Origin: Thermodesulfovibrio aggregans
GTDB lineage: Bacteria; Nitrospirota; Thermodesulfovibrionia; Thermodesulfovibrionales; Thermodesulfovibrionaceae
Assembly: GCF_001514535.1 (NCBI RefSeq)
Contig: NZ_BCNO01000001.1
Location: 1,073,012-1,137,011, forward strand
Length of the DNA: 64,000 nucleotides
Direction: 5' to 3'
Position 1 is the first letter of the stretch. Each line of letters starts with the position of its first letter. The position numbers and the translations under genes were made by a program. This document shows positions 44,782-54,697 of this stretch, piece by piece. Under the pieces are notes generated by a model, which saw only the letters and a list, made by a program, of their open reading frames with translations, searched no databases and was not told where the DNA came from.

Positions 44782-46314
44782 TTAGTGTCTGAAATGCCTT
44801 ATTCCTGTAAATACCATAGCTATATTATATTGATCTGCCGCATCTATTACTTCCTGGTCTCTTACAGAACCACCTGGCTGGATTATGGCAGTTACACCAT
44901 TTTGAGCGAGAACATCAATGTTGTCCCTGAAGGGGAAGAAACCATCGGATGCTACTACAGTTCCTTTTAGTGAGCTCAGTGCATGCATTGCACCTATTTT
45001 TGCTGAAAATACTCTGCTCGTCTGTCCAATTCCAAGTCCCACAGTTCTGTCTTCTCTTGCATAAACAATAGCATTTGATTTTACATGTTTGCAGACTTTC
45101 CATGCAAATTTCAAAGCTTTCCATTCACTGTCGGTTGGCTGTCTTTTTGTTGCTACTTTTACCTGCCAAAATTCATCATCAACTTTATCCCACTGTTGTA
45201 CTATAAATCCTCCAAGAATTCTTTTCAGGTCAAAGCCTGATGGTGTAATTTCGCCTGATAGACAAGGAAATCTAATTATTCTTAGATTTTTCTTTGTTTC
45301 GAAAATATCAAGTGCTTCTTTATCAAATTCTGGTGCTACAATTACTTCATAGAAAGTGTTTATAATCTCTGAGGCTGTTTGTTTATCAACAGTTCTGTTT
45401 AATGCAATTATTCCGCCAAAGGCACTTACAGGATCACACTCAAATGCTTTTTTATAGGCATCAATAAGATTTTCAGCTATAGCAACTCCGCAGGGATTAT
45501 TATGTTTTACAATTACACATACAGGCTCTGTAAATTCTGCTGCCAGAAGAACTGCAGAGTGCGTGTCAAGATAGTTGTTAAATGACATCTCTTTACCCTG
45601 AAGAACTTCTGCATCTATCAGTGAAGGGGTTTCATTCAAGGCATAAAGTGCTGCTTTCTGGTGTGGATTTTCTCCATATCTGAGTTTTTTTATCATTTTG
45701 AGGGGTAATGTCCAGTCCTGTCTGAATTCGGAAGTGCTGATTTTGTCAAAATATTCGGCTATCAAAGCATCATATCGTGCCGTATGAGAAAACACCTTTT
45801 TTGCAAGTTCAATTCTTTTATCCATTGAAACATCACCTTTTTTTAGCTCTTCTAATATGGCAGAGTAGTCGTCAGGATCAACAATAACCACAACATCTTT
45901 ATAATTTTTTGCAGCAGCTCTTAAAAGTGTTGGACCTCCTATATCAATGTTTTCAATAGCTTCTTCAAGGGTTACTCCTTCTTTTTTTACAGTTGCTTCA
46001 AAAGGATAGAGATTCACAACTACCATATCAATTGGTTTTATCCCAAGTTGTTTCATCCTTTCAATATCTTCTGGATTATCCCTTCTTGCGAGTATTCCTC
46101 CATGAATAAGTGGATGAAGAGTTTTTACCCTTCCGTCCATTATTTCAGGAAAACCTGTATACTGTGAAACATCTATCACATTTATTCCTGCTTCTTTCAA
46201 AGTTTTTGCAGTTCCACCTGTGGAAATAATTTCTACTCCCAAGCGATTAAGCTCTTTTGCAAACTCTACCAGCCCTCGCTTATCAGAAACACTTATTAAT
46301 GCTCTTTTTATCAC
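44782..46314 (-). CDS. purH: Bifunctional AICAR transformylase / IMP cyclohydrolase
   Basis: A 510-residue enzyme for the last two steps to IMP. Seen: [53 protein letters not shown] in the cyclohydrolase part, and [38 protein letters not shown] and [30 protein letters not shown] in the transformylase part. The start is GTG at 46314 with AGGAGG 7 bases upstream. It follows carB by 71 bases. Confidence 0.97.
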   Translation of the reverse strand: MIKRALISVSDKRGLVEFAKELNRLGVEIISTGGTAKTLKEAGINVIDVSQYTGFPEIMDGRVKTLHPLIHGGILARRDNPEDIERMKQLGIKPIDMVVVNLYPFEATVKKEGVTLEEAIENIDIGGPTLLRAAAKNYKDVVVIVDPDDYSAILEELKKGDVSMDKRIELAKKVFSHTARYDALIAEYFDKISTSEFRQDWTLPLKMIKKLRYGENPHQKAALYALNETPSLIDAEVLQGKEMSFNNYLDTHSAVLLAAEFTEPVCVIVKHNNPCGVAIAENLIDAYKKAFECDPVSAFGGIIALNRTVDKQTASEIINTFYEVIVAPEFDKEALDIFETKKNLRIIRFPCLSGEITPSGFDLKRILGGFIVQQWDKVDDEFWQVKVATKRQPTDSEWKALKFAWKVCKHVKSNAIVYAREDRTVGLGIGQTSRVFSAKIGAMHALSSLKGTVVASDGFFPFRDNIDVLAQNGVTAIIQPGGSVRDQEVIDAADQYNIAMVFTGIRHFRH

Positions 46315-46385
46315 CTCTACACCTCCTCTGCCCTTATGGGTGATTCAAATACCTTTCGGGCGATTTAAAGTTAAAAATTCAAGGT

Positions 46386-49300
46386 TCAAATGCACTCATG
46401 ATACTCCTGTATTGATTTTACTTTAATTTTACTTTCTTTAAGCCTTTTTATTGTTTTAACAATCGCACTCGCACCTGAGATGGTAGTTGTGTATGGAATT
46501 TTGTAGTTTAATGCTCCTCTTCTTATGTACATTGAGTCCTTCTGGGCTTTTTTACCAAACACAGTGTTTATTATAAAACTAATTTGCCTGTTTTTGATTA
46601 AATCCAGAACATTTGGTCTTCCTTCCTGAAGTTTATTTACAACTTCCGCATTCAGTCCATTTTCTATCAAATATTTTGCAGTGCCTCTGGTTGCTATTAT
46701 GGTAAAACCCTGTTCAACAAATTCTTTTGCTATTGGTAAAACATGAGGTTTATCTTTGTCTTTCACGCTTATAAACACTTTTCCGCTTAATGGAATCTTA
46801 CCCATTGCACTCATCTGGGCTTTAGCATAAGCAAGTCCAAAATCTTCATCAATTCCCATAACTTCTCCTGTTGATTTCATCTCAGGTCCAAGAATTACAT
46901 CTACCTCAGGAAACTTATCAAATGGGAATATGGCTTCTTTTACTGTAACATAGGGAATTTTAATCTCTTTAGTTAACCCGAGTTCTTTTAAGGTTTTTCC
47001 TACCATAATTTTTGCTGCCATTGCTGCAAGAGGCACACCTATACTTTTACTTACATATGGAATTGTTCTTGATGCACGAGGATTTACTTCTAAAACATAG
47101 ATTTCTCCATCTTTAATTGCATACTGAACATTCATGAGTCCCCTTACTTCAAGTTCCCTTGCTATTGCCACTGTTTCATCTTTAATTTTATGAATTATCT
47201 CTTCGGAAAGATTATAAGGAGGAAGACTGCAGGCAGAATCACCTGAATGGATCCCTGCTTCTTCAATATGTTGCATTATTCCTGCAACAACCACATCAAC
47301 ACCATCAGATATAGCATCCACATCTACCTCTATAGCATCTTCAAGATATCTGTCAATGAGTACAGGATGGTCTTCAGAGGCTTTTACCGCTTCTTTCATG
47401 TATCTACGTAACGAGTCTTCATCGTAAACAATCTCCATTGCTCTTCCACCAAGCACATAGGATGGTCTTACAAGAATTGGATATCCGAGTTCTTCAGCTA
47501 TTTTTAGAGCTTTTTCAAGAGAAGTGGCTGTTCCACTTGGAGGCTGCTTTAGATTGAGTTTGTCCACCAATTCCTTAAATCTTTTTCTGTCTTCAGCTCT
47601 GTCAATGGCATCAGCCTTTGTACCGAGAATGTTTACTCCATATTTCTCAAGTGCTTTTGCCAGTTTTAAAGGTGTCTGCCCACCAAATTGAAGAATTACA
47701 CCAAGAGGCTTTTCTCTTTCAACAATATGTAAAACATCCTCAAGTGTAAGAGGTTCAAAATATAGTCTATCTGAGGTATCATAATCGGTGCTCACTGTTT
47801 CAGGATTACAGTTTACCATTATTGTTTCATATCCAAGCTCTCTCAGTCCAAAGACTGCATGAACACAGCAGTAATCAAACTCAATACCTTGCCCAATTCT
47901 GTTTGGTCCTGAACCAAGAATTATCACTTTTTTGGGATTTTCTGTGGGAGGTGCATCGGCATCATATATTGGTTGATTTTCCAGAGTCTGGGTTTCAGCC
48001 TTAATGCAATAAAATTCTCTCTCATAACATGAATACATATAAGGTGTATAGGCAATGAATTCAGCTGCACAGGTATCAACAAGTTTATAGACAGGTTTTA
48101 TTTTTAAGTCATTTCTCAATTGTCTTATTTCTTCTTCATTTTTCCCTGTAAGCATCGCTATTCTTCTGTCAGAGAGACCGTTTTGTTTGGCTTCAAAGAC
48201 AAGGTCACGACTTAGTTTTTCAGTTTTTAGCCTATTTTCAATTTCTATGATTTCCTTTATATTATTTAAAAACCAAGGATCAATTCCGCTTAATTCGTAT
48301 ATTTCCTCTACACTGAAACCTTTTCTTATTGCCTCTGCAATATACCAAAGACGTTCTGCTGTAGGATTTTTAAGCCTCCAGACTATTTCATCAGAAGTTG
48401 TTTCTATCTCTTCAAATCCGTATGAGCCGATCTCCAGGGAACGGATTGCCTTTCCAATTGCTTCTTTAAAGGTTCTTCCTATTGCCATTACCTCTCCAAC
48501 TGATTTCATCTGAGTTGTAAGAACTGGATTTGCCTCTGGAAACTTCTCAAAGGTAAATCTCGGAATTTTAACAACAACATAGTCAAGAACAGGTTCAAAG
48601 CTTGCAGGTGTTACCCTTGTTATGTCATTTGGAATCTCATCCAGCGTATATCCCACAGCCAGGCGAGCAGCTATTTTTGCTATTGGGAATCCTGTAGCCT
48701 TGCTGGCTAAAGCAGAACTTCGGGACACTCTTGGATTCATTTCTATAATGCACATTCTTCCATTTTTTGGATTTACTGCAAACTGAATATTGCTTCCACC
48801 TGTATCAACACCTATCTCTCTTATTGCCTTGATGGCACTATCACGCATCAATTGATATTCTTTATCTGTAAGGGTTTGTGCTGGTGCAACAGTGATAGAG
48901 TCTCCTGTATGAACACCCATCGGATCAAAGTTTTCAATAGAACATATGATTACAACATTGTCTGCTTTATCACGCATAACTTCAAGTTCAAACTCTTTCC
49001 ATCCAAGAAGGCTCTCTTCAATTAGCACCTGACTTATAGGACTGAGTTTAAGCCCTCTTTCAAGAAGTTCCTTAAACTCTTCAATATTGTAAGCTATTCC
49101 TCCTCCTGTTCCACCAAGAGTAAAAGCAGGTCTTAGAATTGCAGGAAATCCAATCCATTCTATTACTTCAAGCCCTTCCTTTAAACTGTGAACAGTAGCT
49201 GAACGGGGTACATCAAGCCCTATCTTTGTCATTGCCTGTTTGAAAAGCTCTCTGTCTTCTGCTTTTTTTATAGCATTTAAGTTTGCACCAATTAGTTCGA

Positions 49301-49637
49301 CCGAGTATTTCTCAAGAACTCCTGCTTCACCGAGCTCTACAGCAAGATTTAGAGCAGTCTGTCCACCAAGTGTTGGAAGCAAAGCATCAGGTCTTTCTTT
49401 TTTTATGATTAGTTCAAGAATTTCAGCAGTAAGAGGTTCAATATAGGTGCTGTCAGCCATTGAAGGATCTGTCATAATTGTAGCTGGATTTGAGTTTACA
49501 AGTACAACTTCATATCCTTCCTGCTTTAAAGCTTTACATGCCTGAGCTCCTGAATAGTCAAACTCACAGGCTTGACCAATAATTATGGGTCCTGAGCCTA
49601 TAATAAGTATTTTTTTAATGTCTGTTCTTTTTGGCAT
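46386..49637 (-). CDS. carB: Carbamoyl-phosphate synthase large subunit
   Basis: A 1083-residue enzyme with two ATP-grasp halves and a C-terminal MGS allosteric domain. Seen: [57 protein letters not shown] in the first half; [60 protein letters not shown] in the second; [12 protein letters not shown] in the MGS domain. It makes carbamoyl phosphate for pyrimidines and arginine. It starts 1 base after a small coiled-coil gene that separates it from carA. Confidence 0.98.
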   Translation of the reverse strand: MPKRTDIKKILIIGSGPIIIGQACEFDYSGAQACKALKQEGYEVVLVNSNPATIMTDPSMADSTYIEPLTAEILELIIKKERPDALLPTLGGQTALNLAVELGEAGVLEKYSVELIGANLNAIKKAEDRELFKQAMTKIGLDVPRSATVHSLKEGLEVIEWIGFPAILRPAFTLGGTGGGIAYNIEEFKELLERGLKLSPISQVLIEESLLGWKEFELEVMRDKADNVVIICSIENFDPMGVHTGDSITVAPAQTLTDKEYQLMRDSAIKAIREIGVDTGGSNIQFAVNPKNGRMCIIEMNPRVSRSSALASKATGFPIAKIAARLAVGYTLDEIPNDITRVTPASFEPVLDYVVVKIPRFTFEKFPEANPVLTTQMKSVGEVMAIGRTFKEAIGKAIRSLEIGSYGFEEIETTSDEIVWRLKNPTAERLWYIAEAIRKGFSVEEIYELSGIDPWFLNNIKEIIEIENRLKTEKLSRDLVFEAKQNGLSDRRIAMLTGKNEEEIRQLRNDLKIKPVYKLVDTCAAEFIAYTPYMYSCYEREFYCIKAETQTLENQPIYDADAPPTENPKKVIILGSGPNRIGQGIEFDYCCVHAVFGLRELGYETIMVNCNPETVSTDYDTSDRLYFEPLTLEDVLHIVEREKPLGVILQFGGQTPLKLAKALEKYGVNILGTKADAIDRAEDRKRFKELVDKLNLKQPPSGTATSLEKALKIAEELGYPILVRPSYVLGGRAMEIVYDEDSLRRYMKEAVKASEDHPVLIDRYLEDAIEVDVDAISDGVDVVVAGIMQHIEEAGIHSGDSACSLPPYNLSEEIIHKIKDETVAIARELEVRGLMNVQYAIKDGEIYVLEVNPRASRTIPYVSKSIGVPLAAMAAKIMVGKTLKELGLTKEIKIPYVTVKEAIFPFDKFPEVDVILGPEMKSTGEVMGIDEDFGLAYAKAQMSAMGKIPLSGKVFISVKDKDKPHVLPIAKEFVEQGFTIIATRGTAKYLIENGLNAEVVNKLQEGRPNVLDLIKNRQISFIINTVFGKKAQKDSMYIRRGALNYKIPYTTTISGASAIVKTIKRLKESKIKVKSIQEYHECI

Positions 49638-49638
49638 A

Positions 49639-49878
49639 TTACTTTAGTAGTTCCTCCAATCCTTTAAGTCTTTCCTTTTCCCTTTTAAGGGCAAGTGTTT
49701 TTTCATAAAGTTTTTTAATTTTTTTATCTTTAAGCATTTCCTCTTTGATATCTGATGCTTTTATACCAAGTTTATCTTCAAGTTTTTTTATCTGTTTCTC
49801 ATAAGATTTTATATAATCTTTGCATATATTGATTTCTCGCATTGTAGAAATCCATACTTCATCGTAGGTTAAACTCAT
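49639..49878 (-). CDS. Small coiled-coil protein between carA and carB
   Basis: A 79-residue charged helical protein ([34 protein letters not shown], then [25 protein letters not shown]). It has a Shine-Dalgarno GAGGAG upstream and sits exactly between carA and carB, with 12- and 1-base gaps. No family is recognised. A role as a linker or regulator of the synthase is only a positional guess. Confidence 0.75.
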   Translation of the reverse strand: MSLTYDEVWISTMREINICKDYIKSYEKQIKKLEDKLGIKASDIKEEMLKDKKIKKLYEKTLALKREKERLKGLEELLK

Positions 49879-49890
49879 ACCTGCTCCTCT

Positions 49891-50982
49891 TTAGATTTTC
49901 TCGTATTCTTTTACTATTTCTCTAAATCTTTCAAATACATCAATAGCATCATTAGGTCCTGGTCCTGCTTCTGGATGATGCTGTACCGAAAATACTGGAT
50001 ACTCAACATGTTCCATTCCTTCTTCTGTTCCATCATAGAGATTTTTATGGGTGAGGCTTACCTGACCCTTAAGACTTGAAATATCAACACAGTAGTTATG
50101 ATTTTGAGCTGTAATTGAGATCCTGCCAGTTTTTAAGTCTTTTACCGGATGGTTTCCTCCGTGATGTCCAAATTTTAACTTATATATTCTTCCTCCCAAT
50201 GCAAGTCCAATTATTTGATGTCCAAGACATATACCAAAAAGAGGTTTTTTACCTATGATTTTTTTTATGTTTTCAACTGCATATGTAAGAATTCGAGGAT
50301 CTCCAGGACCATTGCTTAACATTACACAAGAAGGATTCATCTCAAGAACATGCTCAGCTGCAGTTTTACCAGAGACAACATAAACTGAAAAGCCGACTCT
50401 TTTAAGATTTTTCAGAATATTAAGTTTAACTCCATAATCATAAACTATGCATAGAGGAAGGGCTTCATCTTTATGAAACCAATAAGGTTCCTTACACATC
50501 ATTGTACTCACATGGTCAATCTCTGATATGTCTGGATGGGCAAGTACTTTTTTATGCAAACTTACAGGATCAAGGTCTACCGTGGATATAATTCCCATCT
50601 GTGCACCTTTGTCTCGTAAATGTTTGGTTAGAGCTCTGGTATCAATTCCGTGGATGCCTACAATCCCATGTTTTTTAAGATAATTTCCAAGACTTTCCTT
50701 TGAACGCCAGTTGCTTGGATAGTCCTTGTACTCTCTTACTACAAAGCCCTCTACTTTGGGTCCTCCAAATGATTCAACATCTTCTTCATTTACTCCGTAA
50801 TTGCCTATCTGTGTATAGGTCATAACAACAATTTGACCTTTATATGAAGGATCAGTAATTATTTCCTGATAACCTGTAATGGATGTATTAAAAACTACTT
50901 CTCCAATAGATTCTCCCTCCGCTCCAAAGGCATAGCCTTCAAACACTGTTCCGTCTTTTAAAACAAGCATTGCTTTTTTCAT
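49891..50982 (-). CDS. carA: Carbamoyl-phosphate synthase small subunit (glutamine amidotransferase)
   Basis: A 363-residue subunit. N-terminal: ALLVLKDGTVFEG-like MLVLKDGTVFEGYAFGAEG, VFNTSITGYQEIITDPSYKGQI. Class I amidotransferase: PLFGICLGHQIIGLALGG with the catalytic Cys, FGHHGGNHPVKD, and SVQHHPEAGPGP with the catalytic His and Glu. It supplies ammonia to CarB. The start overlaps the pyrC stop by 4 bases. Confidence 0.97.
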   Translation of the reverse strand: MKKAMLVLKDGTVFEGYAFGAEGESIGEVVFNTSITGYQEIITDPSYKGQIVVMTYTQIGNYGVNEEDVESFGGPKVEGFVVREYKDYPSNWRSKESLGNYLKKHGIVGIHGIDTRALTKHLRDKGAQMGIISTVDLDPVSLHKKVLAHPDISEIDHVSTMMCKEPYWFHKDEALPLCIVYDYGVKLNILKNLKRVGFSVYVVSGKTAAEHVLEMNPSCVMLSNGPGDPRILTYAVENIKKIIGKKPLFGICLGHQIIGLALGGRIYKLKFGHHGGNHPVKDLKTGRISITAQNHNYCVDISSLKGQVSLTHKNLYDGTEEGMEHVEYPVFSVQHHPEAGPGPNDAIDVFERFREIVKEYEKI

Positions 50983-52307
50983 TTATCCTCCTTCAACATA
51001 TTAAAAACTTTTTTACCTTTTATAGTGAGTAAAACTTTTCCCTTAAGTTTCCATCCATCAAAGGGAGTATTTTTACCGAGTGAGGCAAAATCTTCTTTTT
51101 TGACAATCCATTCTTTATTTATATCAACCAGTATTAAATCTGCCTCTTGGCCTTCTTTTATACCTGATTTTTCAAGTTTCAATATTTTTGCAGGATTTAC
51201 AGTAAATTTTTCAATAAGTTTATTTAGGCTTAAAACTTCATCATGAACCAATCTAAGACTCAGTGCCAATGCTGTTTCAAGTCCTGATATTCCATTTGCT
51301 GCCTGCTCAAAGGGAGTATTTTTATCATCAAGACTATGGGGTGCATGGTCTGTAGCTATTACATCAATTATTCCACTTCTCAGAGCTTCTTTTATTGCTT
51401 CTTTATCCTCTTCAGTACGCAAAGGGGGATTTACTTTTGCACTTGTATTATAGTCTTTTAAAGCCTCCTCGGTAAGAGTAAAGTAATGAGGACATGTTTC
51501 TGCTGTTACTTTTATCCCTTCTTCTTTAGCTCTTTTTATTAGTTCAACTGAGCCTTTTGTAGAAACATGGGCAATGTGTAAAGTTCCTTTTGAATATTTA
51601 CTTAGAATTATATCTCTTGCAACCATTACTTCTTCTGCTGCCTTAGAAATTCCCTTTAGTCCCATATAAAATGAAAGTTTTCCTTCATTCATTGCTCCAT
51701 TTTCACTTAAAGTGAAATCCTCACAATGAGATATAATTGGTGCATCAATCGCTTTTGAATATTGCAGGGCTCTTCTCATAATAAGAGAGTTCATCACAGG
51801 CATTCCATCATCTGAAAAACCAACACAACCAGCTTGTTTTAGCATTATCATTTCTGATAGTTCTTCACCTTTTAATCCCTTTGTGATAGCTCCTATTGGA
51901 TATACATCACAACTGCCTTCTTCTTTAGCCTTTGCAAGAATGTAATAGGTGACTTCAGGATTGTCATTGACAGGATTTGTATTTGCCATGCAGCATACTG
52001 ATGTAAAACCTCCTCTTACAGCAGCAAGAGTTCCTGTTCTGATAGTTTCTTTGTATTCATATCCGGGTTCTCTCAAATGGGTATGCATATCAATGAGTCC
52101 AGGGAAAACATATAAACCCTCTCCATTTATTTCTATAAAATCAGGTTGAACTACAATAATTTGAGAGTTGGAGGCGACTAAATCGTTTATGTCTGAAGAT
52201 TTAAAATTTAATTTAGCAATAATTCCATCTTCAATTACTATATCAACAACTCCTTCTTTATTTGTAAAGGGGTCAATTAGGTTGACATTGTAAATTTTGA
52301 TAATCAA
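50979..52307 (-). CDS. pyrC: Dihydroorotase (class I)
   Basis: A 442-residue amidohydrolase. Seen: GLIDMHTHLREPGYEYKETI with HxH metal ligands, MANTNPVNDNPE, ISHCEDF, LHIAHVSTKGSVELI, ETCPHYFTLTEE and DVIATDHAPHSLDDK with the catalytic Asp. All metal ligands are present, so this is an active enzyme and not the PyrC' pseudo-form that often pairs with PyrB. It ends overlapping carA and starts directly after pyrB. Confidence 0.96.
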   Translation of the reverse strand: MIIKIYNVNLIDPFTNKEGVVDIVIEDGIIAKLNFKSSDINDLVASNSQIIVVQPDFIEINGEGLYVFPGLIDMHTHLREPGYEYKETIRTGTLAAVRGGFTSVCCMANTNPVNDNPEVTYYILAKAKEEGSCDVYPIGAITKGLKGEELSEMIMLKQAGCVGFSDDGMPVMNSLIMRRALQYSKAIDAPIISHCEDFTLSENGAMNEGKLSFYMGLKGISKAAEEVMVARDIILSKYSKGTLHIAHVSTKGSVELIKRAKEEGIKVTAETCPHYFTLTEEALKDYNTSAKVNPPLRTEEDKEAIKEALRSGIIDVIATDHAPHSLDDKNTPFEQAANGISGLETALALSLRLVHDEVLSLNKLIEKFTVNPAKILKLEKSGIKEGQEADLILVDINKEWIVKKEDFASLGKNTPFDGWKLKGKVLLTIKGKKVFNMLKEDK

Positions 52308-53216
52308 CTATACCTCCCTTTGAGTCAAAAGATAGATCACAGCCATTCTTGTTGCTATCCCATTTGTTACCTGCCTTAGAATTACCGAGCGGGGACTGTC
52401 TGCTACCTCTGTTGAAATTTCAACTCCTCTGTTCATCGGACCTGGATGCATAATTATTGCATCATCTTTAATATATGAAAATGCTTCTTTTTTTAATCCC
52501 CATACATGAAAATACTCTTTTAAAGATGGGATAAACGCAGCATTCTGTCTTTCAAGCTGAATTCTTAGAAGCATGATAATATCAGCATCTTTTATGCCAC
52601 TTTTAAGATCATAAAAGAGTTTCACGTTATCAGGTGGTTGTTCAGGAAGAAGAGTAGGAGGACCTACAAATCTTATCTCTGTGTCAAATTTGCTTAAGAG
52701 ATATAGATTAGAACGGGCAACTCTGCTGTGAATTATATCTCCCACAATGGCAATTTTAAGTCCATCAAGTCTTCCCTTTACTTCAAGAATACTAAAAGCA
52801 TCAAGCAATGCCTGAGTTGGATGCTCATTTGTTCCATCTCCTGCATTTACAACAGAGGCTGGAGTATGAGATGCTACAAACTTTGCTGCTCCTGAGCACG
52901 AATGTCTGATAACAATATAGTCAACATTATATGCTTCTATAGTTTTCAAAGTATCGTAAAGGGTTTCACCTTTTACAACACTGCTTGTACTTACTGAAAA
53001 ATTAAGCACATCAAGACTTAGACGTTTTTCAGCAAGTTCAAAAGATGTTCTGGTTCTTGTAGAGGGTTCAAAAAAAAGATTTATTGCTGTTTTACCTCTA
53101 AGGGTAGGAACTTTTTTGATGTCTCTCTGAAGAACTTCTTTAAAAGCTTTAGCAGTATTGAGGATTTCCTCAATATCCTGCCTTGAAAGCTCTTTTATTC
53201 CTACAAGATCTTTCAT
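52308..53216 (-). CDS. pyrB: Aspartate carbamoyltransferase catalytic subunit
   Basis: A 302-residue transcarbamoylase. Seen: NLFFEPSTRTRTSFELAEKRL (carbamoyl-phosphate loop STRTR), VVNAGDGTNEHPTQALLDAF, KIAIVGDIIHSRVARSN and MHPGPMNRGVEI. No pyrI regulatory subunit is in the window. The start overlaps the pyrR stop by 4 bases. Confidence 0.97.
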   Translation of the reverse strand: MKDLVGIKELSRQDIEEILNTAKAFKEVLQRDIKKVPTLRGKTAINLFFEPSTRTRTSFELAEKRLSLDVLNFSVSTSSVVKGETLYDTLKTIEAYNVDYIVIRHSCSGAAKFVASHTPASVVNAGDGTNEHPTQALLDAFSILEVKGRLDGLKIAIVGDIIHSRVARSNLYLLSKFDTEIRFVGPPTLLPEQPPDNVKLFYDLKSGIKDADIIMLLRIQLERQNAAFIPSLKEYFHVWGLKKEAFSYIKDDAIIMHPGPMNRGVEISTEVADSPRSVILRQVTNGIATRMAVIYLLTQREV

Positions 53217-53743
53217 TGTTTAATTAATAATACAGAATCTTTACCTGTAGTTTCTTTAAAATTCACCTTTATTTTTTCCTCTCTTGAAGTTGGGATATAT
53301 TTTCCAGTATAGTTAGCCATGATTGGCAATTCTCTATGTCCTCTATCTATCAATACGGCAAGTTGAATCTGTGCAGGTCTTCCAAAATCCATTAAAGCAT
53401 CCATCGCAGCTCTTGTTGATCTTCCTGTAAAAAGTACATCGTCAACAAGAATAACTGTTCTGTTGTCTATACTGAAAGGAATATTAGTAGGTTTTATTGT
53501 TTTTCGTTTTTTTGAAATATTTATATCATCTCTGTAAAATGATATGTCAAGGACTCCCAGTGGCACATCAATCCCTTCTGTTTCTTTTATTTTATTTTTT
53601 ATTCTTTCAGCCAGATAAACTCCACCAGTAACAATGCCTATTAAGCAGATGTTCTGGGCACCTTTATTCTTTTCAAGTATTTCATGCGTTATCCTGGTGA
53701 GAATTCTCTCTATTTCCTGTTCATTAAGAAGTTCTTTTTCCAT
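53213..53743 (-). CDS. pyrR: PyrR regulator / uracil phosphoribosyltransferase
   Basis: A 176-residue phosphoribosyltransferase-fold protein that in other bacteria binds pyr mRNA in response to UMP. Seen: GIVTGGVYLAERI, LDISFYRDDI, VILVDDVLFTGRSTRAAMDAL (PRPP loop) and VLIDRGHRELPI. It heads pyrR-pyrB-pyrC-carA-orf-carB. No clear Shine-Dalgarno is seen, and the leader is short. Confidence 0.95.
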   Translation of the reverse strand: MEKELLNEQEIERILTRITHEILEKNKGAQNICLIGIVTGGVYLAERIKNKIKETEGIDVPLGVLDISFYRDDINISKKRKTIKPTNIPFSIDNRTVILVDDVLFTGRSTRAAMDALMDFGRPAQIQLAVLIDRGHRELPIMANYTGKYIPTSREEKIKVNFKETTGKDSVLLIKQ

Positions 53744-53775
53744 GATATCTATAACTCTGATATTTTTTGCTATCT

Positions 53776-53812
53776 GTCTGACACAGACCTCAAACTAAAT
53801 CAATAAATTATA
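53776..53812 (-). promoter_or_regulatory. pyr operon -10 box and leader hairpin
   Basis: On the minus strand TATAAT (53812-53807) should start transcription near 53800. The leader of about 57 bases contains a small hairpin GTCTG-TGT-CAGAC (53788-53776). There is no U-run terminator, so classical PyrR attenuation is not evident. Any PyrR effect would have to act on translation or through this hairpin. The -35 is poor. Confidence 0.4.
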
Positions 53813-53870
53813 CAAGATTTTTAAAAATTTTTCTATCAAGATTCTCATACTTCGCAAAACTATTGTTAAC

Positions 53871-53899
53871 TTGACAATATCGCAATGAAATAAGATAAA
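53871..53899 (+). promoter_or_regulatory. Promoter of the ihfA-merR-tRNA-Pro unit
   Basis: TTGACA (53871-53876), a 17-base spacer and GATAAA (53894-53899). The ATG at 53939 has GAGGAGG upstream. Confidence 0.6.
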
Positions 53900-53938
53900 A
53901 TTCAATAAACCATAATTCCTGAACTTGAGGAGGACATA

Positions 53939-54223
53939 ATGACAAAGGCAGATCTTATTAATTTTATTTTTGAAAGAGTTGGTTTACCAAAAACAGAAAT
54001 ACAGAAAATTGTAGAAACAGTTTTTGATACAATAAAGGAAGCTTTAAAAGAAGAAGAAGTGGTTAAAATATCGGGTTTTGGAGTTTTTACAGTAAGAAGA
54101 AAGGGAAGTAGAATTGGTAGAAATCCAAAAACAATGCAGACAGTTGAGATTAAACCAAGAAAGGTGGTCACCTTCAGACCAAGTGAGCAGTTGAAACAAA
54201 GGATTCAGAAAAGTATGAGCTGA
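53939..54223 (+). CDS. Integration host factor alpha / HU-family DNA-binding protein
   Basis: A 94-residue HU/IHF protein: TKADLINFIFERVGLPKTEIQKIVETVFDTIKEAL, ISGFGVFTVRRKGSRIGRNPKT and KVVTFRPSEQLKQRI. The RxGRNPxT arm sequence with KPRKVVTFRPS fits IhfA more than HU. It bends DNA in chromosome architecture and promoter control. The neighbour merR gene starts 1 base after its stop, an order often seen for ihfA-merR in proteobacteria. Confidence 0.92.
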   Translation: MTKADLINFIFERVGLPKTEIQKIVETVFDTIKEALKEEEVVKISGFGVFTVRRKGSRIGRNPKTMQTVEIKPRKVVTFRPSEQLKQRIQKSMS

Positions 54224-54224
54224 A

Positions 54225-54590
54225 ATGGGAGAGCCAATACAAAAACAGCTGCCTTTCAAAATTTTTTATAAAATTGGTGAGACAAGCAGAATTGTTGGAG
54301 TAGAGCCTTATGTTTTAAGATACTGGGAAACAGAATTTCCTTTTTTAAAGCCTAAAAAGACAAAAACAGGACAAAGATTGTATACTAAAAAAGATATAGA
54401 AATTTTATTTTTAATAAAAAAAATGCTATATGAAGATAAGTTTACAATAGAAGGAGTAAGACAAAAGTTAGGTAAAATGTATCGGCATGTTGAAGATGAA
54501 ATACCAGCAAAAGACGAAAATTTAATAAAAAAGGATATAGTAGAAAAAGTAAGATTCAAACTGAAAGAGATTTTGAAAATGCTTTCCTGA
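54225..54590 (+). CDS. MerR-family transcriptional regulator
   Basis: A 121-residue regulator: YKIGETSRIVGVEPYVLRYWETEFPFLKPKKTKTGQRLYTKKDIEIL is the MerR winged helix with the RYWE motif. A helical dimerisation tail follows (GKMYRHVEDEIP). No metal-binding cysteines are seen. This matches the small MerR protein usually found directly after ihfA. It ends 2 bases before tRNA-Pro. Confidence 0.9.
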   Translation: MGEPIQKQLPFKIFYKIGETSRIVGVEPYVLRYWETEFPFLKPKKTKTGQRLYTKKDIEILFLIKKMLYEDKFTIEGVRQKLGKMYRHVEDEIPAKDENLIKKDIVEKVRFKLKEILKMLS

Positions 54591-54592
54591 AT

Positions 54593-54667
54593 CGGGGCGT
54601 AGCGCAGCCTGGTTAGCGCACTCGCTTGGGGTGCGAGTGGTCGGCCGTTCAAATCGGCTCGCCCCGA
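54593..54667 (+). tRNA. tRNA-Pro (GGG)
   Basis: Acceptor CGGGGCG/CGCCCCG, a D arm with AGCGCAGCCTGGTTAGCGC, the anticodon stem CTCGC/GCGAG around loop TTGGGGT (anticodon GGG), and a T arm GGCCGTTCAAATCGGCTC. Discriminator A. A tRNA-Pro after ihfA-merR is a common gene order. No CCA is encoded. Confidence 0.94.
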
Positions 54668-54697
54668 TTTTTTAATGAAGATTTTTTGGAGGGTTAG

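Noticed and set aside
46315-46385. Riboswitch or terminator before purH
   Set aside because: The short CGCCCGAAAGG and CACCCATAAGGGC elements do not form a known riboswitch core, and no U-run follows a stem.
53744-53938. Classical PyrR attenuator
   Set aside because: The predicted leader is only about 57 bases with one small hairpin and no U-run terminator, and no clear PyrR-binding consensus is seen.
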